A stretch of DNA of 64,000 bases from Methylobacter psychrophilus (lineage in GTDB: Bacteria; Pseudomonadota; Gammaproteobacteria; Methylococcales; Methylomonadaceae): positions 62,001-126,000 of the forward strand of contig NZ_JAOEGU010000007.1 of assembly GCF_025583945.1 (NCBI RefSeq), written 5' to 3'. Each line of letters opens with the position of its first letter. Within the stretch, counting starts at the first letter, position 1. A program made the position numbers and the translations under genes. Below the pieces are notes generated by a model, which saw nothing but the letters and a program-made list of their open reading frames with translations, ran no database searches and was not told where the DNA came from. Positions 26,776 to 39,914 of this stretch are shown here, piece by piece.

Positions 26776-27309
26776 ACTTTTTTGTGATTTAACGTCAGTC
26801 GTAATTAAAAACTGACAATATAATTGGCGATTCTGTTGGCTATCACTCCTAAAGTCAACGAAAAGTATATTCCCATAATAAAATAGCCTGGGATATGCTT
26901 AAATCACATTTTTGATAAGTGTATGGCGACTTACATTAGCAGGAGTGTATTGTCGAGTGCGTATTAGAGTGTGCAAGGAATAATAGATGGTAGCCATATC
27001 GAGCGATATATTGAATCAATACTCAAGTTTGTGCCGGAAGTTTGGTTTTATAAATTGGCAAGCAGAATTGTTTGGTTTTGCCAATGCTAGCCAAAATTAC
27101 ACTGCATTAAAAATACCTTGTAAAATTGTTTGACGTTGGATGTTAAATTACTGTCTTTAAAATTAGATAGATTTTGGTCATCATAAAAATTATATAATTT
27201 CGGCATAGTGAAGGTGAATAATGAGGCCTAATCTGTGGTGTTGAATGGTTTTTCAGGCAAGAAAGCGGTCATGGATAGCTATAAACTTCTTGGTTGATTT
27301 TATTCCGCC
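26776..27309. other. Divergent intergenic region between autotransporter and atp operon
   Basis: About 530 AT-rich nt with no gene supported. The autotransporter promoter should be here or immediately at the leader terminator, but I found no well-spaced hexamer pair for it. TATAAT at 27193-27198 has TTGGTC only 13 nt upstream, too close for a sigma-70 promoter. Confidence 0.4.
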
Positions 27310-27338
27310 TTGATTTAATGCAGACCGCTGGCTATAAT
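27310..27338 (+). promoter_or_regulatory. Sigma-70 promoter of the F-type ATP synthase operon
   Basis: TTGATT (27310-27315) and a perfect TATAAT (27333-27338) are separated by 17 nt, the ideal spacing. The predicted start point would lie some 20 nt before the atpI start codon, giving a very short leader. Confidence 0.75.
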
Positions 27339-27366
27339 CCTCAAGCTATTATGTTTGGAGAACTGT

Positions 27367-28525
<1,159 letters not shown>

Positions 28526-28560
28526 TTATTGTTTAACCGTTTTTTTTATTACTTTTTTAA

Positions 28561-28863
<303 letters not shown>

Positions 28864-28904
28864 TACAAGCTGTCTAATTTCAATAGCAACAAGAGGAACG
28901 CATC

Positions 28905-29378
28905 GTGAGTATCAATGCTACTCTGATTGGGCAAATGATTACATTTGCACTTCTGGTATGGTTTACCATGAAGTACATCTGGCCTCCTTTATTTGACTCT
29001 TTAGAAGAACGTAAAAAGAAAATTGCCGATGGTTTGGCTGCTGCTGAAAGAGGTCAGGAAGAAATTATTCTGGCCGAGAAAAAAGCTAAAGGCGTTTTAA
29101 AAGAAGCTAAAGTGCAATCTTCAGAGATTGTTACCTTGGCTCAGAAACGTGCAAATGAAATTGTTGAAGAATCAAAAGATATCGCCAAGAAAGAAGGCGA
29201 GCGTTTGATTATTGCAGCAAAAGCACAAATTGATCAGGAAATACAGCAAGCTAAAGAAGGTTTGCGTCAAGAAGTTGCTGATTTGGCGTTAAGTGCCGCA
29301 GAACAAATTCTGGGTGCAGAAATTGATAAAGCCAAGCACCAGGACATTATTAGCAAAGTCTCTAATCAATTAGGTTAA
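28905..29378 (+). CDS. atpF: F-type ATP synthase subunit b
   Basis: Peripheral stalk subunit, 157 residues, starting with GTG after AAGAGGA. One N-terminal membrane helix ([20 protein letters not shown]) is followed by a long charged coiled coil to residue 125 and the delta-binding end [15 protein letters not shown]. Length matches the E. coli protein (156). Confidence 0.95.
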   Translation: MSINATLIGQMITFALLVWFTMKYIWPPLFDSLEERKKKIADGLAAAERGQEEIILAEKKAKGVLKEAKVQSSEIVTLAQKRANEIVEESKDIAKKEGERLIIAAKAQIDQEIQQAKEGLRQEVADLALSAAEQILGAEIDKAKHQDIISKVSNQLG

Positions 29379-29383
29379 GCATA

Positions 29384-29917
29384 ATGAGCGAACTGGCAAC
29401 ATTAGCAAGGCCTTACGCAGCGGCAGTGTTTAAAAGGGCCAAGGAAACTGATGCGACCGCAAAGTGGTCGCAAAGCTTGGCCTTTATGTCGGCTGTCCTA
29501 GAAAATGAAGATATTTCTGCTGTAGTCGATAACCCAAAAGTAGGCAAAGACAGGTTGTTGGCACTGATACTGGACATTTGCCAGGAGCACCTTAATGAAG
29601 AAAATGAAAATTTTCTGAAATTGCTGGTTCATAACAATCGACTCGGCTTGTTACCCTCTATTGTCAAGATCTTCGAAGCCTATAAAGCTGAGGATGAGGG
29701 TTATGTCGAGGTTGACGTATTGACTGCTTATGCATTATCCAAAGAAGCCAAGCAAAACTTTGCGGTAACTTTGGAAAAGACTCTGGGCAAAAAAATCCAT
29801 ATGAATGTAACTCTGGATAAGTCATTAATTGGTGGTTTTCTCGTAAGAGCAGGCGACAGAGTAATTGACGGATCTATTAGAGGCCGGCTTCAACACATGC
29901 AAAAAGCACTACAGTGA
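29384..29917 (+). CDS. atpH: F-type ATP synthase subunit delta
   Basis: Connects the head to the b stalk. It has 177 residues, the same as E. coli AtpH. The opening [20 protein letters not shown] and the C-terminal [21 protein letters not shown] are family signatures. It follows atpF by 5 nt. Confidence 0.95.
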   Translation: MSELATLARPYAAAVFKRAKETDATAKWSQSLAFMSAVLENEDISAVVDNPKVGKDRLLALILDICQEHLNEENENFLKLLVHNNRLGLLPSIVKIFEAYKAEDEGYVEVDVLTAYALSKEAKQNFAVTLEKTLGKKIHMNVTLDKSLIGGFLVRAGDRVIDGSIRGRLQHMQKALQ

Positions 29918-29933
29918 GAGTGAGAAAAAGCAC

Positions 29934-31475
29934 ATGCAATTAAACCCATCTGAAATAAGCGATCTGATTAAAAAGAAGATCGAAAACTTCGACTTAAGTG
30001 CCGAAGCGCATACAGAAGGTACCGTAGTCAGTGTGACTGACGGTATTGTAAGAGTACATGGTCTTTCTGAAGCTATGCAAGGTGAGATGCTTGAATTCCC
30101 GGGTAATACCTTTGGAATGGCACTTAATCTTGAAAGAGATTCAGTCGGTGTGGTGATATTAGGTGCATATCAGCATATTACCGAGGGCGACATTGTAAAA
30201 TGTACCGGTAAAATTTTGGAAGTACCTGTTGGTGAGGCCTTACTGGGTCGTGTCGTTGACGCGCTGGGTAACCCTATCGACGGTAAAGGTGCTATTGATA
30301 CGACTGAAACGTCACCTATTGAAAAAATCGCACCGGGTGTAATTGCCCGTCAGTCTGTTGATCAACCCGTACAGTTGGGTTTGAAATCAATTGATGCGAT
30401 GGTTCCGGTAGGTCGTGGACAGCGCGAATTGATTATTGGTGACAGACAAACCGGTAAAACAGCCATTGCGATTGATGCCATCATTAATCAAAAAGGTACA
30501 GGCATTAAATGTATCTATGTGGCTATCGGTCAAAAACGTTCATCAATTGCCAACGTAGTTCGCAAGCTCGAAGAGCATGGCGCAATGGCGCATACGATTA
30601 TTGTTGCGGCATCAGCTTCTGAATCCGCTGCCTTGCAATTTATTGCACCGTACACCGGCTGTTCAATGGGTGAGTTCTTTAGAGATCGTGGTGAAGATGC
30701 CCTGATTATCTATGATGATTTAACCAAACAAGCTTGGGCTTATCGTCAGGTGTCCTTATTGCTGCGTCGTCCTCCAGGTCGTGAAGCGTATCCAGGTGAC
30801 GTATTTTATTTGCATTCGCGTTTGCTGGAAAGAGCATCACGTATCAATGCAGCTGAAGTTGAAAAGCTTACCGGCGGTAAAGTAAAAGGTAAAACCGGCT
30901 CATTAACAGCATTGCCAATTATTGAAACTCAAGGTGGTGACGTATCGGCTTTTGTACCGACTAACGTTATTTCCATTACTGATGGTCAGATTTTCCTTGA
31001 AAGCAACTTGTTTAACGCAGGTATCCGCCCGGCCGTAAATGCCGGCTTGTCGGTATCACGCGTAGGTGGCGCAGCACAGACAAAGATCATCAAGAAGTTA
31101 GGTGGTGGTACCCGTCTTGATTTGGCGCAGTACCGTGAGTTGGCAGCTTTTGCCCAGTTCGCTTCGGATCTGGACGAAAACACTCGCAAGCAAATTGAAC
31201 GTGGTCAACGGGTCACGGAATTAATGAAGCAAAATCAATATTCGCCGATGTCAGTGGCGCAAATGGCGGTTTCGTTGTTTGCTGCTAATGAAGGTTTCCT
31301 TGATAACATTGAAGTGAACAAGGTACTGGATTTTGAAGCTGCTTTACAGTTGTATATGAAATCAGAGCAGTCTGATTTAATGAATAACATTAATGCAACT
31401 GGCGATTTTAGTAATGAAATTAGTAGTGGCATAAGAACTGCTATCGAAACTTTCATTAAAACTCATAGTTGGTAA
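29934..31475 (+). CDS. atpA: F-type ATP synthase subunit alpha
   Basis: Non-catalytic nucleotide-binding head subunit, 513 residues, identical in length to E. coli AtpA. The P-loop [13 protein letters not shown], the Arg finger region VSRVGGAAQ and the N-terminal [16 protein letters not shown] are present. The ATG at 29934 is chosen because the frame upstream of it overlaps atpH and is non-homologous. Confidence 0.96.
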   Translation: MQLNPSEISDLIKKKIENFDLSAEAHTEGTVVSVTDGIVRVHGLSEAMQGEMLEFPGNTFGMALNLERDSVGVVILGAYQHITEGDIVKCTGKILEVPVGEALLGRVVDALGNPIDGKGAIDTTETSPIEKIAPGVIARQSVDQPVQLGLKSIDAMVPVGRGQRELIIGDRQTGKTAIAIDAIINQKGTGIKCIYVAIGQKRSSIANVVRKLEEHGAMAHTIIVAASASESAALQFIAPYTGCSMGEFFRDRGEDALIIYDDLTKQAWAYRQVSLLLRRPPGREAYPGDVFYLHSRLLERASRINAAEVEKLTGGKVKGKTGSLTALPIIETQGGDVSAFVPTNVISITDGQIFLESNLFNAGIRPAVNAGLSVSRVGGAAQTKIIKKLGGGTRLDLAQYRELAAFAQFASDLDENTRKQIERGQRVTELMKQNQYSPMSVAQMAVSLFAANEGFLDNIEVNKVLDFEAALQLYMKSEQSDLMNNINATGDFSNEISSGIRTAIETFIKTHSW

Positions 31476-31487
31476 AAGGGTTTTCAC

Positions 31488-32350
31488 ATGGCTGTTGGTA
31501 AAGAAATACGCACAAAAATTGCGAGTATCAAAAATACTCAAAAAATTACTCGCGCAATGGAGATGGTTGCTGCGAGTAAAATGCGTAAAACAAAAGACAG
31601 AATGCAGGCAACAAGGCCCTATTCTATAAAAATTGGTAAAATTATTAAACACTTGGCTCAGGCCAATCCGGAATATAAGCACCCTTATTTGATAGTACGA
31701 GATGTCAAGCGGGTAGGGATTATTTTGGTGAGTTCTGATAGAGGCTTGTGTGGCGGACTGAATTCAAATTTATTCAGAAAGACGCTAAGCCAATTAATAG
31801 AATGGGATAAAGCAAACGTAGCAGTTGATGTTTGTACCATTGGTTCAAAAGCTTCCGGCTTCTTTAGCAATCTGAAAGTCAATCTGGTCGGTCAGGTTTC
31901 CAAGTTAGGTGACGCTCCGCGCCTTCAGGATATAGCTGGTGTTATAAAAATAATGCTGGATGCCTATGAGGCAGGTAGCATCGATGAGTTGTATGTAGTT
32001 AGCAACGAATTCGTCAACACCATGACTCAACGGCCAATTATTGAACAGTTACTTCCTGTAGTGGCCTGTGAACTTGACGAAACTCTGAATGGTCATTGGG
32101 ATTATATTTATGAGCCTGATGCGAAAGACGTTTTGGATCATTTATTAAATCGTTTTATCGAATCCAAAGTTTACCAAGGTCTGGTTGAAAATAATGCCTG
32201 TGAGCAGTCTGCCAGAATGGTTGCCATGAAAAGTGCTTCGGATAATGCCGGAAACCTTATCAGTGAGTTGCAACTGATTTACAACAAAGCCAGACAAGCC
32301 GCCATCACTCAGGAAATTTCAGAAATTGTTGCAGGTGCCGCAGCGGTTTA

Positions 32351-32351
<1 letters not shown>
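31488..32351 (+). CDS. atpG: F-type ATP synthase subunit gamma
   Basis: Central shaft, 287 residues. Both shaft helices are clear: [20 protein letters not shown] with MVAASKMRK at the start, and [17 protein letters not shown] with [16 protein letters not shown] at the end. The TAG stop codon is immediately followed by a copy of the short dispersed CTTCGAC/CTCAG repeat that separates it from atpD. Confidence 0.96.
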
Positions 32352-33795
<1,444 letters not shown>

Positions 33796-33847
33796 TAAAT
33801 GTTTCTCTCTGCTTAACGGCAGAGAGGGGTTTGAAACAGGTGAAAAA

Positions 33848-34270
33848 ATGACTATGACCGTACATGTAGACATCGTAAGCGCGGAAAAGGAGATCTTTTC
33901 CGGCCTTGCGGAAATGATTTTTGCTCCGGGTGAACTTGGGGAACTGGGTATTTCGCCCCGGCATGCTCCATTAATAACAAAGCTTAATCCGGGTGAAGTT
34001 CGGGTCAAAGTAAGTGAAAATGAAAGTTATGCCTTCTATATATCAGGCGGAATATTAGAGGTGCAACCTCATCTGGTCACTATTTTGGCTGATACAGCTA
34101 TTAGAGCAAAAGATATTGACGAAGCACTCGCATTGGATTCTAAAGCGAAAGCAGAAGATGCGCTGGCAGATAAATCAGGTAAAATTGATTACGCAACAGC
34201 ACAAGCTGAGTTGGCCCAAGCTGTTATGCAATTAAGAACGCTGGACAGGCTTAGAAAGCGTGGCGGATAA
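33848..34270 (+). CDS. atpC: F-type ATP synthase subunit epsilon
   Basis: Rotor subunit and intrinsic inhibitor, 140 residues. The N-terminal beta-sandwich has [20 protein letters not shown] and [16 protein letters not shown], and the C-terminal two-helix domain ends in [15 protein letters not shown]. Last gene of the atp operon, with a strong terminator 60 nt downstream. Confidence 0.95.
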   Translation: MTMTVHVDIVSAEKEIFSGLAEMIFAPGELGELGISPRHAPLITKLNPGEVRVKVSENESYAFYISGGILEVQPHLVTILADTAIRAKDIDEALALDSKAKAEDALADKSGKIDYATAQAELAQAVMQLRTLDRLRKRGG

Positions 34271-34330
34271 TAAAAAAATACAGATGCACGATTGCTGCCG
34301 GTAAGATAAAAGCGCAATTCTACAATTTTT

Positions 34331-34373
34331 AAAAAGCTCGATAACGTATGCTACGCTATCGGGCTTTTTTTTT
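34331..34373 (+). terminator. Intrinsic terminator of the atp operon
   Basis: AAAGCTCGATAACG pairs with CGCTATCGGGCTTT (one mismatch and G-T pairs) and is followed directly by a run of nine T. It separates the atp operon from glmU, which starts at 34387, so glmU needs read-through or its own promoter. Confidence 0.85.
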
Positions 34374-34386
34374 AACAGGATTTTAA

Positions 34387-35754
34387 ATGAAAATTACGAC
34401 TATTATTCTTGCCGCCGGTAAAGGTACGCGCATGCGTTCCGAGTTGCCTAAAATTTTGCATAAAATTGCCAATAGACCCTTATTGCAGCATGTCTACGAT
34501 ATGTGTCAGCAACTGGACAACAACGCTATTAAAATTGTTTATGGCCATGGCGCCGATCTGGTCAGAGAGTCTTTACCTGATTTGGAAGCCGGCTGGATTG
34601 AACAACAACAGCAGTTAGGTACGGGTCATGCCGTACAGCAAGTTAGCGATCAAATTACTGATACCGATACCGTTTTAATTCTTTATGGCGATGTCCCTTT
34701 ATTGAAATTAACGACGGTAAAGCAATTAATAGCCAACGTTAATGATTTGTCGCTGGCGTTACTGACAGTCAATCTTGAAAACCCGACAGGTTACGGCAGA
34801 ATAGTCAGGGATGAGTCTGGACGGGTAGCCAAAATTGTCGAAGAAAAAGATGCTTCCAGCACTGAAAAGCTGATTAAAGAAGGTAATACCGGCATCATGG
34901 CTGTCCAGGGCGGTCAGTTAAAAAAATGGTTAAACCGGTTAACCAATAACAATGCCCAAGGCGAATATTATTTAACGGATATTATTGAGATGGCTGTTGC
35001 CGATGGTATTACTATTGTAACGAACCAGCCTGAAACTGTTGATGAAGTGTTGGGTGTCAATAATCGTATTCAGCTCAGTCATTTGGAGCGTGTTTATCAG
35101 TTGGAACAAGCCTGTTATTTAATGGAGCAGGGCGTTACCTTAATGGATCCTGCACGTTTTGATCTCAGAGGTTCTATTGAAAAGCTCGGGATTGATATAG
35201 TTTGCGATGTTAATGTCATCATTGAAGGCAAAAACAGTATCGGCAATAACGTCAAAATAGGTGCCAATACGCATATAAAAAATTCCATTATTAGCGATAA
35301 TGTAGAAATCCTGGCTAACTGTGTCATTGATAATGCCATTATCGGTGAAGGCAGTAAAATTGGACCTTATGCACGCTTGCGTCCTGAATCTGTGTTGGCT
35401 GAAAATGTGCATATCGGTAATTTTGTCGAAATCAAAAAATCATCCATAGCCGCATCTAGTAAAATAAATCATTTAAGCTATATTGGTGATGCTACCGTTG
35501 GTGCGCAAGTTAATATCGGAGCAGGAACCATTACCTGCAACTATGATGGCGTTAACAAATTTAGAACGATCATTGAAGATGGCGCTTTTATTGGTTCGGA
35601 TACCCAGTTAATCGCCCCGGTCATCATAGGAAAAAATGCCACGATAGGTGCCGGTTCAACTATTACCAAAGACAGTCCTGAAAATCAGTTAACGTTAAGC
35701 AGGGCAAAACAAGTTTCTATTGCAGATTGGCAACGACCCGTTAAACAGGGCTGA
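34387..35754 (+). CDS. glmU: Bifunctional UDP-GlcNAc pyrophosphorylase / GlcN-1-P acetyltransferase
   Basis: Makes UDP-GlcNAc for peptidoglycan and lipopolysaccharide. The 455-residue protein has the uridylyltransferase domain (IILAAGKGTRMRSELPKIL at the N-terminus, QLGTGHAV, LYGDVPLL) and then a left-handed beta-helix of hexapeptide repeats (IGNNVKIGANTHIKNSIISD) with the acetyltransferase block NYDGVNKFRT. Length equals E. coli GlmU (456). It is followed 52 nt later by glmS, the preceding step in the pathway. Confidence 0.97.
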   Translation: MKITTIILAAGKGTRMRSELPKILHKIANRPLLQHVYDMCQQLDNNAIKIVYGHGADLVRESLPDLEAGWIEQQQQLGTGHAVQQVSDQITDTDTVLILYGDVPLLKLTTVKQLIANVNDLSLALLTVNLENPTGYGRIVRDESGRVAKIVEEKDASSTEKLIKEGNTGIMAVQGGQLKKWLNRLTNNNAQGEYYLTDIIEMAVADGITIVTNQPETVDEVLGVNNRIQLSHLERVYQLEQACYLMEQGVTLMDPARFDLRGSIEKLGIDIVCDVNVIIEGKNSIGNNVKIGANTHIKNSIISDNVEILANCVIDNAIIGEGSKIGPYARLRPESVLAENVHIGNFVEIKKSSIAASSKINHLSYIGDATVGAQVNIGAGTITCNYDGVNKFRTIIEDGAFIGSDTQLIAPVIIGKNATIGAGSTITKDSPENQLTLSRAKQVSIADWQRPVKQG

Positions 35755-35806
35755 ATGGATGCACGAGATCGTGTAATGTCAGGAATAATTACCGAGGAAA
35801 AATAAT

Positions 35807-37660
35807 ATGTGTGGAATTGTAGGTGGAATAGCGCAACGAAATGTTGTGCCTATATTACTGGAAGGCTTGAGAAGACTTGAATATCGTGGCTATGATTCAG
35901 CAGGACTGGCAGTTATCAACGACCAGGTAATATACCGTAAAAGAGAAGTAGGAAAAGTTAAAGGTCTTGAGGCGTTGTTACAGGCTGATCCTGTTTCGGG
36001 CAATATCGGCATTGCACATACCCGGTGGGCAACTCATGGTAAGCCCAGTACCGCTAATGCACATCCACATATCTGTCGGGATAAAATTGCGGTAGTTCAT
36101 AACGGTATTATTGAAAATCATGAAGTATTACGCAGCGCGTTGATAAAGAACGGTTATGAGTTTACCTCGGAAACAGATACCGAAGTTATTGTGCATGAAA
36201 TTTATCAGGCCATGGAATCCCTTCGGCTTGGCTCAGGGCAGGGCACTGATGGTTTGTTAAATGCAGTCAAACTGGCGGTAAAAAAACTGGAAGGTGCGTA
36301 TGCCTTGGGGATAATCAGCGCCTCAGAACCGGATACCTTGGTAGCGTGTAGAAAAGGCAGTCCGCTGGTTATTGGCGTGGGTATTGGTGAATATTTTATT
36401 GCTTCTGATGTCGCCGCTTTACTCCCTGTTACGAGGCGTTTTATATTTTTGGAAGAGGGCGACATAGCTTCTATCAGCATAGACAAATTAGTTATTTATG
36501 ATGTCGATGACAATGTTGTTAACCGTCCCGTTAAAGAAAGCCGATTAACAGCAGACTCGGTTGATAAGGGCGATTATCGCCATTACATGCTGAAAGAAAT
36601 TTATGAACAGCCGTTTGCGGTATCGCAAACACTGGAAGGCAGATTCGTTAATAATCGCTTGCAAGAAAGTTCATTTGGGCATGATGCAATTGACGTATTC
36701 GATAATATCAAAGCCGTACAAATTTTAGCTTGTGGCACCAGTTATCATGCCGGCATGGTAGCGCGCTACTGGTTTGAAAAATTGGCCGGAGTACCTTGTA
36801 ATATTGAGGTGGCCAGTGAGTTTCGCTATAGAAGTCCGGTTTTGGCAGCGGATACCCTGGTTGTTACCATTTCTCAATCAGGTGAAACAGCCGATACCCT
36901 GGCAGCCCTGCAAGAAGCTAAAAAATTGGGTGCCAAATATTCCTTGGCAATCTGTAATGTTCCCGAGAGTTCGTTGATCAGGGAGTCCGATCTGGTCTTG
37001 ATTACGCGTGCAGGGCCTGAAATAGGTGTTGCCTCGACAAAAGCGTTTACAACACAGTTAGTAGCGTTGATGCTGTTGGTGATTGCCATAGGCAGGCGAT
37101 TCCATATGACCGAAACAATGGAGCAGAAAATCACCTCGGAATTATTTAGTTTACCGGGAAAAATTGAAGCAGTATTGGAGTTGGATGATGAAATTAAGCT
37201 ATTGGCCGAGCAATTTGCAGAAAAACAGCATGCCTTGTTTTTGGGCAGGGGAACACATTATCCGATTGCCATGGAAGGTGCGTTAAAGTTAAAAGAAATC
37301 TCTTATATTCATGCCGAGGCTTATCCGGCTGGCGAGTTAAAACACGGTCCTTTGGCATTAATTGATGCAGACATGCCGGTTATTACGGTAGCGCCGAACA
37401 ACCGGTTGCTGGAAAAGCTGAAATCAAATATGCAGGAAGTGAGCGCCAGAGGCGGGCAATTGATTGTTTTTATGGATGAAACATTAGCTTCTTCCTCTGA
37501 TGGTAATGTACAGATTGTAAAAGTACCGCAAGTTGAAAATGAAATTTCGCCAATTATTTATACTATTCCGTTGCAGTTATTATCCTATCATGTTGCTGTT
37601 TTAAAAGGGACTGATGTCGACCAGCCCCGAAACCTTGCAAAATCGGTTACTGTGGAGTAA
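35807..37660 (+). CDS. glmS: Glutamine-fructose-6-phosphate aminotransferase, with an 8-residue insert
   Basis: First step of UDP-GlcNAc synthesis. The glutaminase Cys2 (MCGIVGGIAQ), SIS domains (CGTSYHAGM, SQSGETADTLAAL) and the C-terminal NLAKSVTVE are all intact. Length is 617 against 609 in E. coli. The eight extra residues map to the segment between ETDTEVIVH and LEGAYALG, where SLRLGSGQG (residues 138-146) is encoded by a copy of the short dispersed repeat. The reading frame is kept and the site is a surface loop of the glutaminase domain by homology, so the enzyme is probably active. Confidence 0.96.
   Translation: MCGIVGGIAQRNVVPILLEGLRRLEYRGYDSAGLAVINDQVIYRKREVGKVKGLEALLQADPVSGNIGIAHTRWATHGKPSTANAHPHICRDKIAVVHNGIIENHEVLRSALIKNGYEFTSETDTEVIVHEIYQAMESLRLGSGQGTDGLLNAVKLAVKKLEGAYALGIISASEPDTLVACRKGSPLVIGVGIGEYFIASDVAALLPVTRRFIFLEEGDIASISIDKLVIYDVDDNVVNRPVKESRLTADSVDKGDYRHYMLKEIYEQPFAVSQTLEGRFVNNRLQESSFGHDAIDVFDNIKAVQILACGTSYHAGMVARYWFEKLAGVPCNIEVASEFRYRSPVLAADTLVVTISQSGETADTLAALQEAKKLGAKYSLAICNVPESSLIRESDLVLITRAGPEIGVASTKAFTTQLVALMLLVIAIGRRFHMTETMEQKITSELFSLPGKIEAVLELDDEIKLLAEQFAEKQHALFLGRGTHYPIAMEGALKLKEISYIHAEAYPAGELKHGPLALIDADMPVITVAPNNRLLEKLKSNMQEVSARGGQLIVFMDETLASSSDGNVQIVKVPQVENEISPIIYTIPLQLLSYHVAVLKGTDVDQPRNLAKSVTVE
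36219..36243 (+). repeat. Short dispersed repeat inserted in glmS
   Basis: CCCTTCGGCTTGGCTCAGGG followed by CAGGG, in frame within glmS. It resembles the units at 32351-32378 (opposite strand) and 48941-48964. The difference in length from E. coli GlmS is exactly 8 codons, or 24 nt, matching the unit. Confidence 0.65.
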
Positions 37661-37727
37661 GTGTTACCGGTAAATAATGAGGCTGATGTAGGAGAGTAAT
37701 AAAATTACATACTAAAACGGTTTTAAG

Positions 37728-37796
37728 TTAGCCATAATATATCGATCAAGAGCGGCCGAGGTTCTGGTGGGGGTTTTGATTATAAATTATGGCTAA
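37728..37796. repeat. Long imperfect inverted repeat after glmS
   Basis: TTAGCCATAATATATCGATC (from 37728) is matched in inverse by a segment ending ATTATGGCTAA (37786-37796), with an exact 11-bp outer stem and a weaker inner continuation around a GC-rich loop. No T run follows. It may terminate glmS transcription or be a small mobile remnant. Confidence 0.6.
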
Positions 37797-37935
37797 TTAG
37801 TGCAATGCAAATACGTTTAACAGCGCTTTATGATATCCAATACGCTATTGATGCCAACAATCAAATTGAGCGACTCGTAACTTTTTGCCCGTGTCATAAT
37901 AACAAGGCATCTTAACCACTTACAAGATCGGCATA

Positions 37936-39252
37936 ATGCCCAATTATAAAACCCGGCCTGACCCGTCAAACAAACTGCCACCAGGTATAGCTTATATTGT
38001 AGGCAACGAAGCCGCTGAACGCTTTAGCTATTACGGGATGCGGGCAATATTAGTGGTTTTTATGACCCAGAATTTGATGAATTCATCAGGTCAACTGGCG
38101 GTTATGTCAGAAAATGAAGCGCAGGGTTATTTTCATTTATTTGTCTCGATTGTGTACTTTATGCCGCTGCTCGGTGCTTTATTGGCTGACGGTCTTATCG
38201 GTAAATATCAAACCATTATTTTTTTATCGCTGATTTATTGCCTGGGCCATTTTGCTTTGGCCATTGATGATACCCGTATGGGTTTGTTGATTGGACAAGG
38301 TCTTATTGCCATGGGTGCAGGCGGAATAAAGCCCTGTGTTTCGGCTCATATTGGCGATCAGTTCGGGATTGCCAATCAGCATTTAATGACCAAAGTATTT
38401 AGCTGGTTTTATTTTTCCATCAATTTTGGCGCGTTTAGCGCCATGTTGATTGTTCCCTGGTTACTGGCGCATTATGGCTCTTCTGTCGCTTTTGCTGTTC
38501 CCGGTTTGTTAATGCTGATGGCAACGATTACTTTCTGGTCCGGGCGTTATCGCTTTGTCCATGTGCAGCCTGCCGGAATCAACTTTATAAAGGAAATGTT
38601 CAGTCATGTCGGCATAACCAGCTTGGGCAAGCTGGCTTCCATTTATGCCTTTATTGCCGTCTTCTGGGCATTATTTGATCAAACTGCTTCATCCTGGATT
38701 CTACAGGCCCGGAAAATGGATCGTAACCTGTTTGGTTTTGAACTACTGCCCTCACAAATCCAGGCTGCAAATCCACTGCTGATTATGTTGCTGGTGCCTT
38801 TATTTTCTTATGTTGTGTATCCTTTTTTAAGCCGTTTCTTGGTACTGACTGCATTAAGAAAAATGACCATCGGTTTGTTTCTTACGGTCATTGCTTTTAC
38901 CATCTCCAGTATCATACAAATGCAACTGGATGCCGGTTTAACCCCACCTATCAGTTGGCAGTTATTGGCTTATTTGTTTTTAACCTCAGCCGAGGTTATG
39001 GTTTCCATTACCTGTCTTGAGTTTTCTTATACCCAGGCACCTAAAACCATGAAATCATTCGTTATGGCATTTTATTTTTTGTCAGTGGCACTAGGCAACC
39101 TTTTTACCAGCGCCGTTAATTTCTTTATTCATAATGACGACGGCACCAGCAAGCTTGCCGGTGCCAATTATTTCTGGTTTTTTAGCGGATTGATGTTGAT
39201 TACCGCAGTATTGTTTTTGCTCGTGAGTAAACGTTACCGGGAAGACCACTGA
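37936..39252 (+). CDS. Proton-dependent oligopeptide transporter (POT/PTR family)
   Basis: Inner-membrane di/tripeptide importer driven by protons. The signature is NEAAERFSYYGMRAILVVFM (residues 23-42), with the ExxER proton motif written EAAER. At 438 residues and about 12 helices it is shorter than the usual 14-helix bacterial POT (480-500). Later blocks include GMGAGGIKPCVSAHIGDQF-like and FYFSINFGAFSA, also typical. Alone between glmS and a DUF4124 gene; substrate not determinable. Confidence 0.88.
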   Translation: MPNYKTRPDPSNKLPPGIAYIVGNEAAERFSYYGMRAILVVFMTQNLMNSSGQLAVMSENEAQGYFHLFVSIVYFMPLLGALLADGLIGKYQTIIFLSLIYCLGHFALAIDDTRMGLLIGQGLIAMGAGGIKPCVSAHIGDQFGIANQHLMTKVFSWFYFSINFGAFSAMLIVPWLLAHYGSSVAFAVPGLLMLMATITFWSGRYRFVHVQPAGINFIKEMFSHVGITSLGKLASIYAFIAVFWALFDQTASSWILQARKMDRNLFGFELLPSQIQAANPLLIMLLVPLFSYVVYPFLSRFLVLTALRKMTIGLFLTVIAFTISSIIQMQLDAGLTPPISWQLLAYLFLTSAEVMVSITCLEFSYTQAPKTMKSFVMAFYFLSVALGNLFTSAVNFFIHNDDGTSKLAGANYFWFFSGLMLITAVLFLLVSKRYREDH

Positions 39253-39329
39253 TAAATGCTTTCTATAGATCAAATAATCTATAATAAAAGCTTGGAATTT
39301 AGTTTTTATAAAGTATGTGAGGGAAACCA

Positions 39330-39914
39330 ATGAAACTTACGCTGCTTATTATGGTTAGCCTTTTTTCAGCCTCTGCCTCTGCTGCTATCTATAAATGTAC
39401 TGATACTAACGGCAATACAAAGTATCGCTCCAGCCCTTGCGAATCAGGGCGCGATAATGGCAGGATTAACATAAAAACAGGCGATTCAACTACTGACAAC
39501 AAAAATAATCAACAGGATTTGGCACAAAAAGAGCAACAGATGGCACTGGAAAAACAAAAGCTTGAACAGGAACAAGTACTAAAAAAACAAGCCAATATAA
39601 ACAAGGATGCTCTTAACGAAAGTGCAATAAATCAGTTTCTTATCAAAAACAATCCCGATAAATTTTCAGTTTATGCCATTCCTCCTTATGCACCTGAAAA
39701 ACTGCCAGATCTGGTCAAAACCTACCAAACCCGATTAGCGGACATTGAACGGCTAAGAAGACAAGCCGCACAAAAGGCACTGGCATCCGGGCAATGTATC
39801 CGCGTTGAATCGGTAGAATTACATAGTAAAAGCACCAAAGAGGCACTGATGTTTGCAATCAATTGCAGTAGCGGAAAGTCTTTTTATTTTAACGAACAAG
39901 AATTACCAAAGTAA
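39330..39914 (+). CDS. Secreted DUF4124 protein
   Basis: Periplasmic protein of 194 residues. Signal peptide (LLIMVSLFSASASAA, cleavage near residue 19), then the DUF4124 motif IYKCTDTNGNTKYRSSPCES, a Gln/Lys/Glu-rich coiled coil (residues 55-95) and a C-terminal part with two Cys that may form a disulfide. GAGGGAAACC precedes the ATG. The stop overlaps the next start (TAATG). The family has no established function. Confidence 0.85.
   Translation: MKLTLLIMVSLFSASASAAIYKCTDTNGNTKYRSSPCESGRDNGRINIKTGDSTTDNKNNQQDLAQKEQQMALEKQKLEQEQVLKKQANINKDALNESAINQFLIKNNPDKFSVYAIPPYAPEKLPDLVKTYQTRLADIERLRRQAAQKALASGQCIRVESVELHSKSTKEALMFAINCSSGKSFYFNEQELPK

Noticed and set aside
27174-27198. Promoter TTGGTC / TATAAT upstream of the atp operon
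   Set aside because: The spacer is only 13 nt; the TTGATT-17-TATAAT pair at 27310-27338 is much better.
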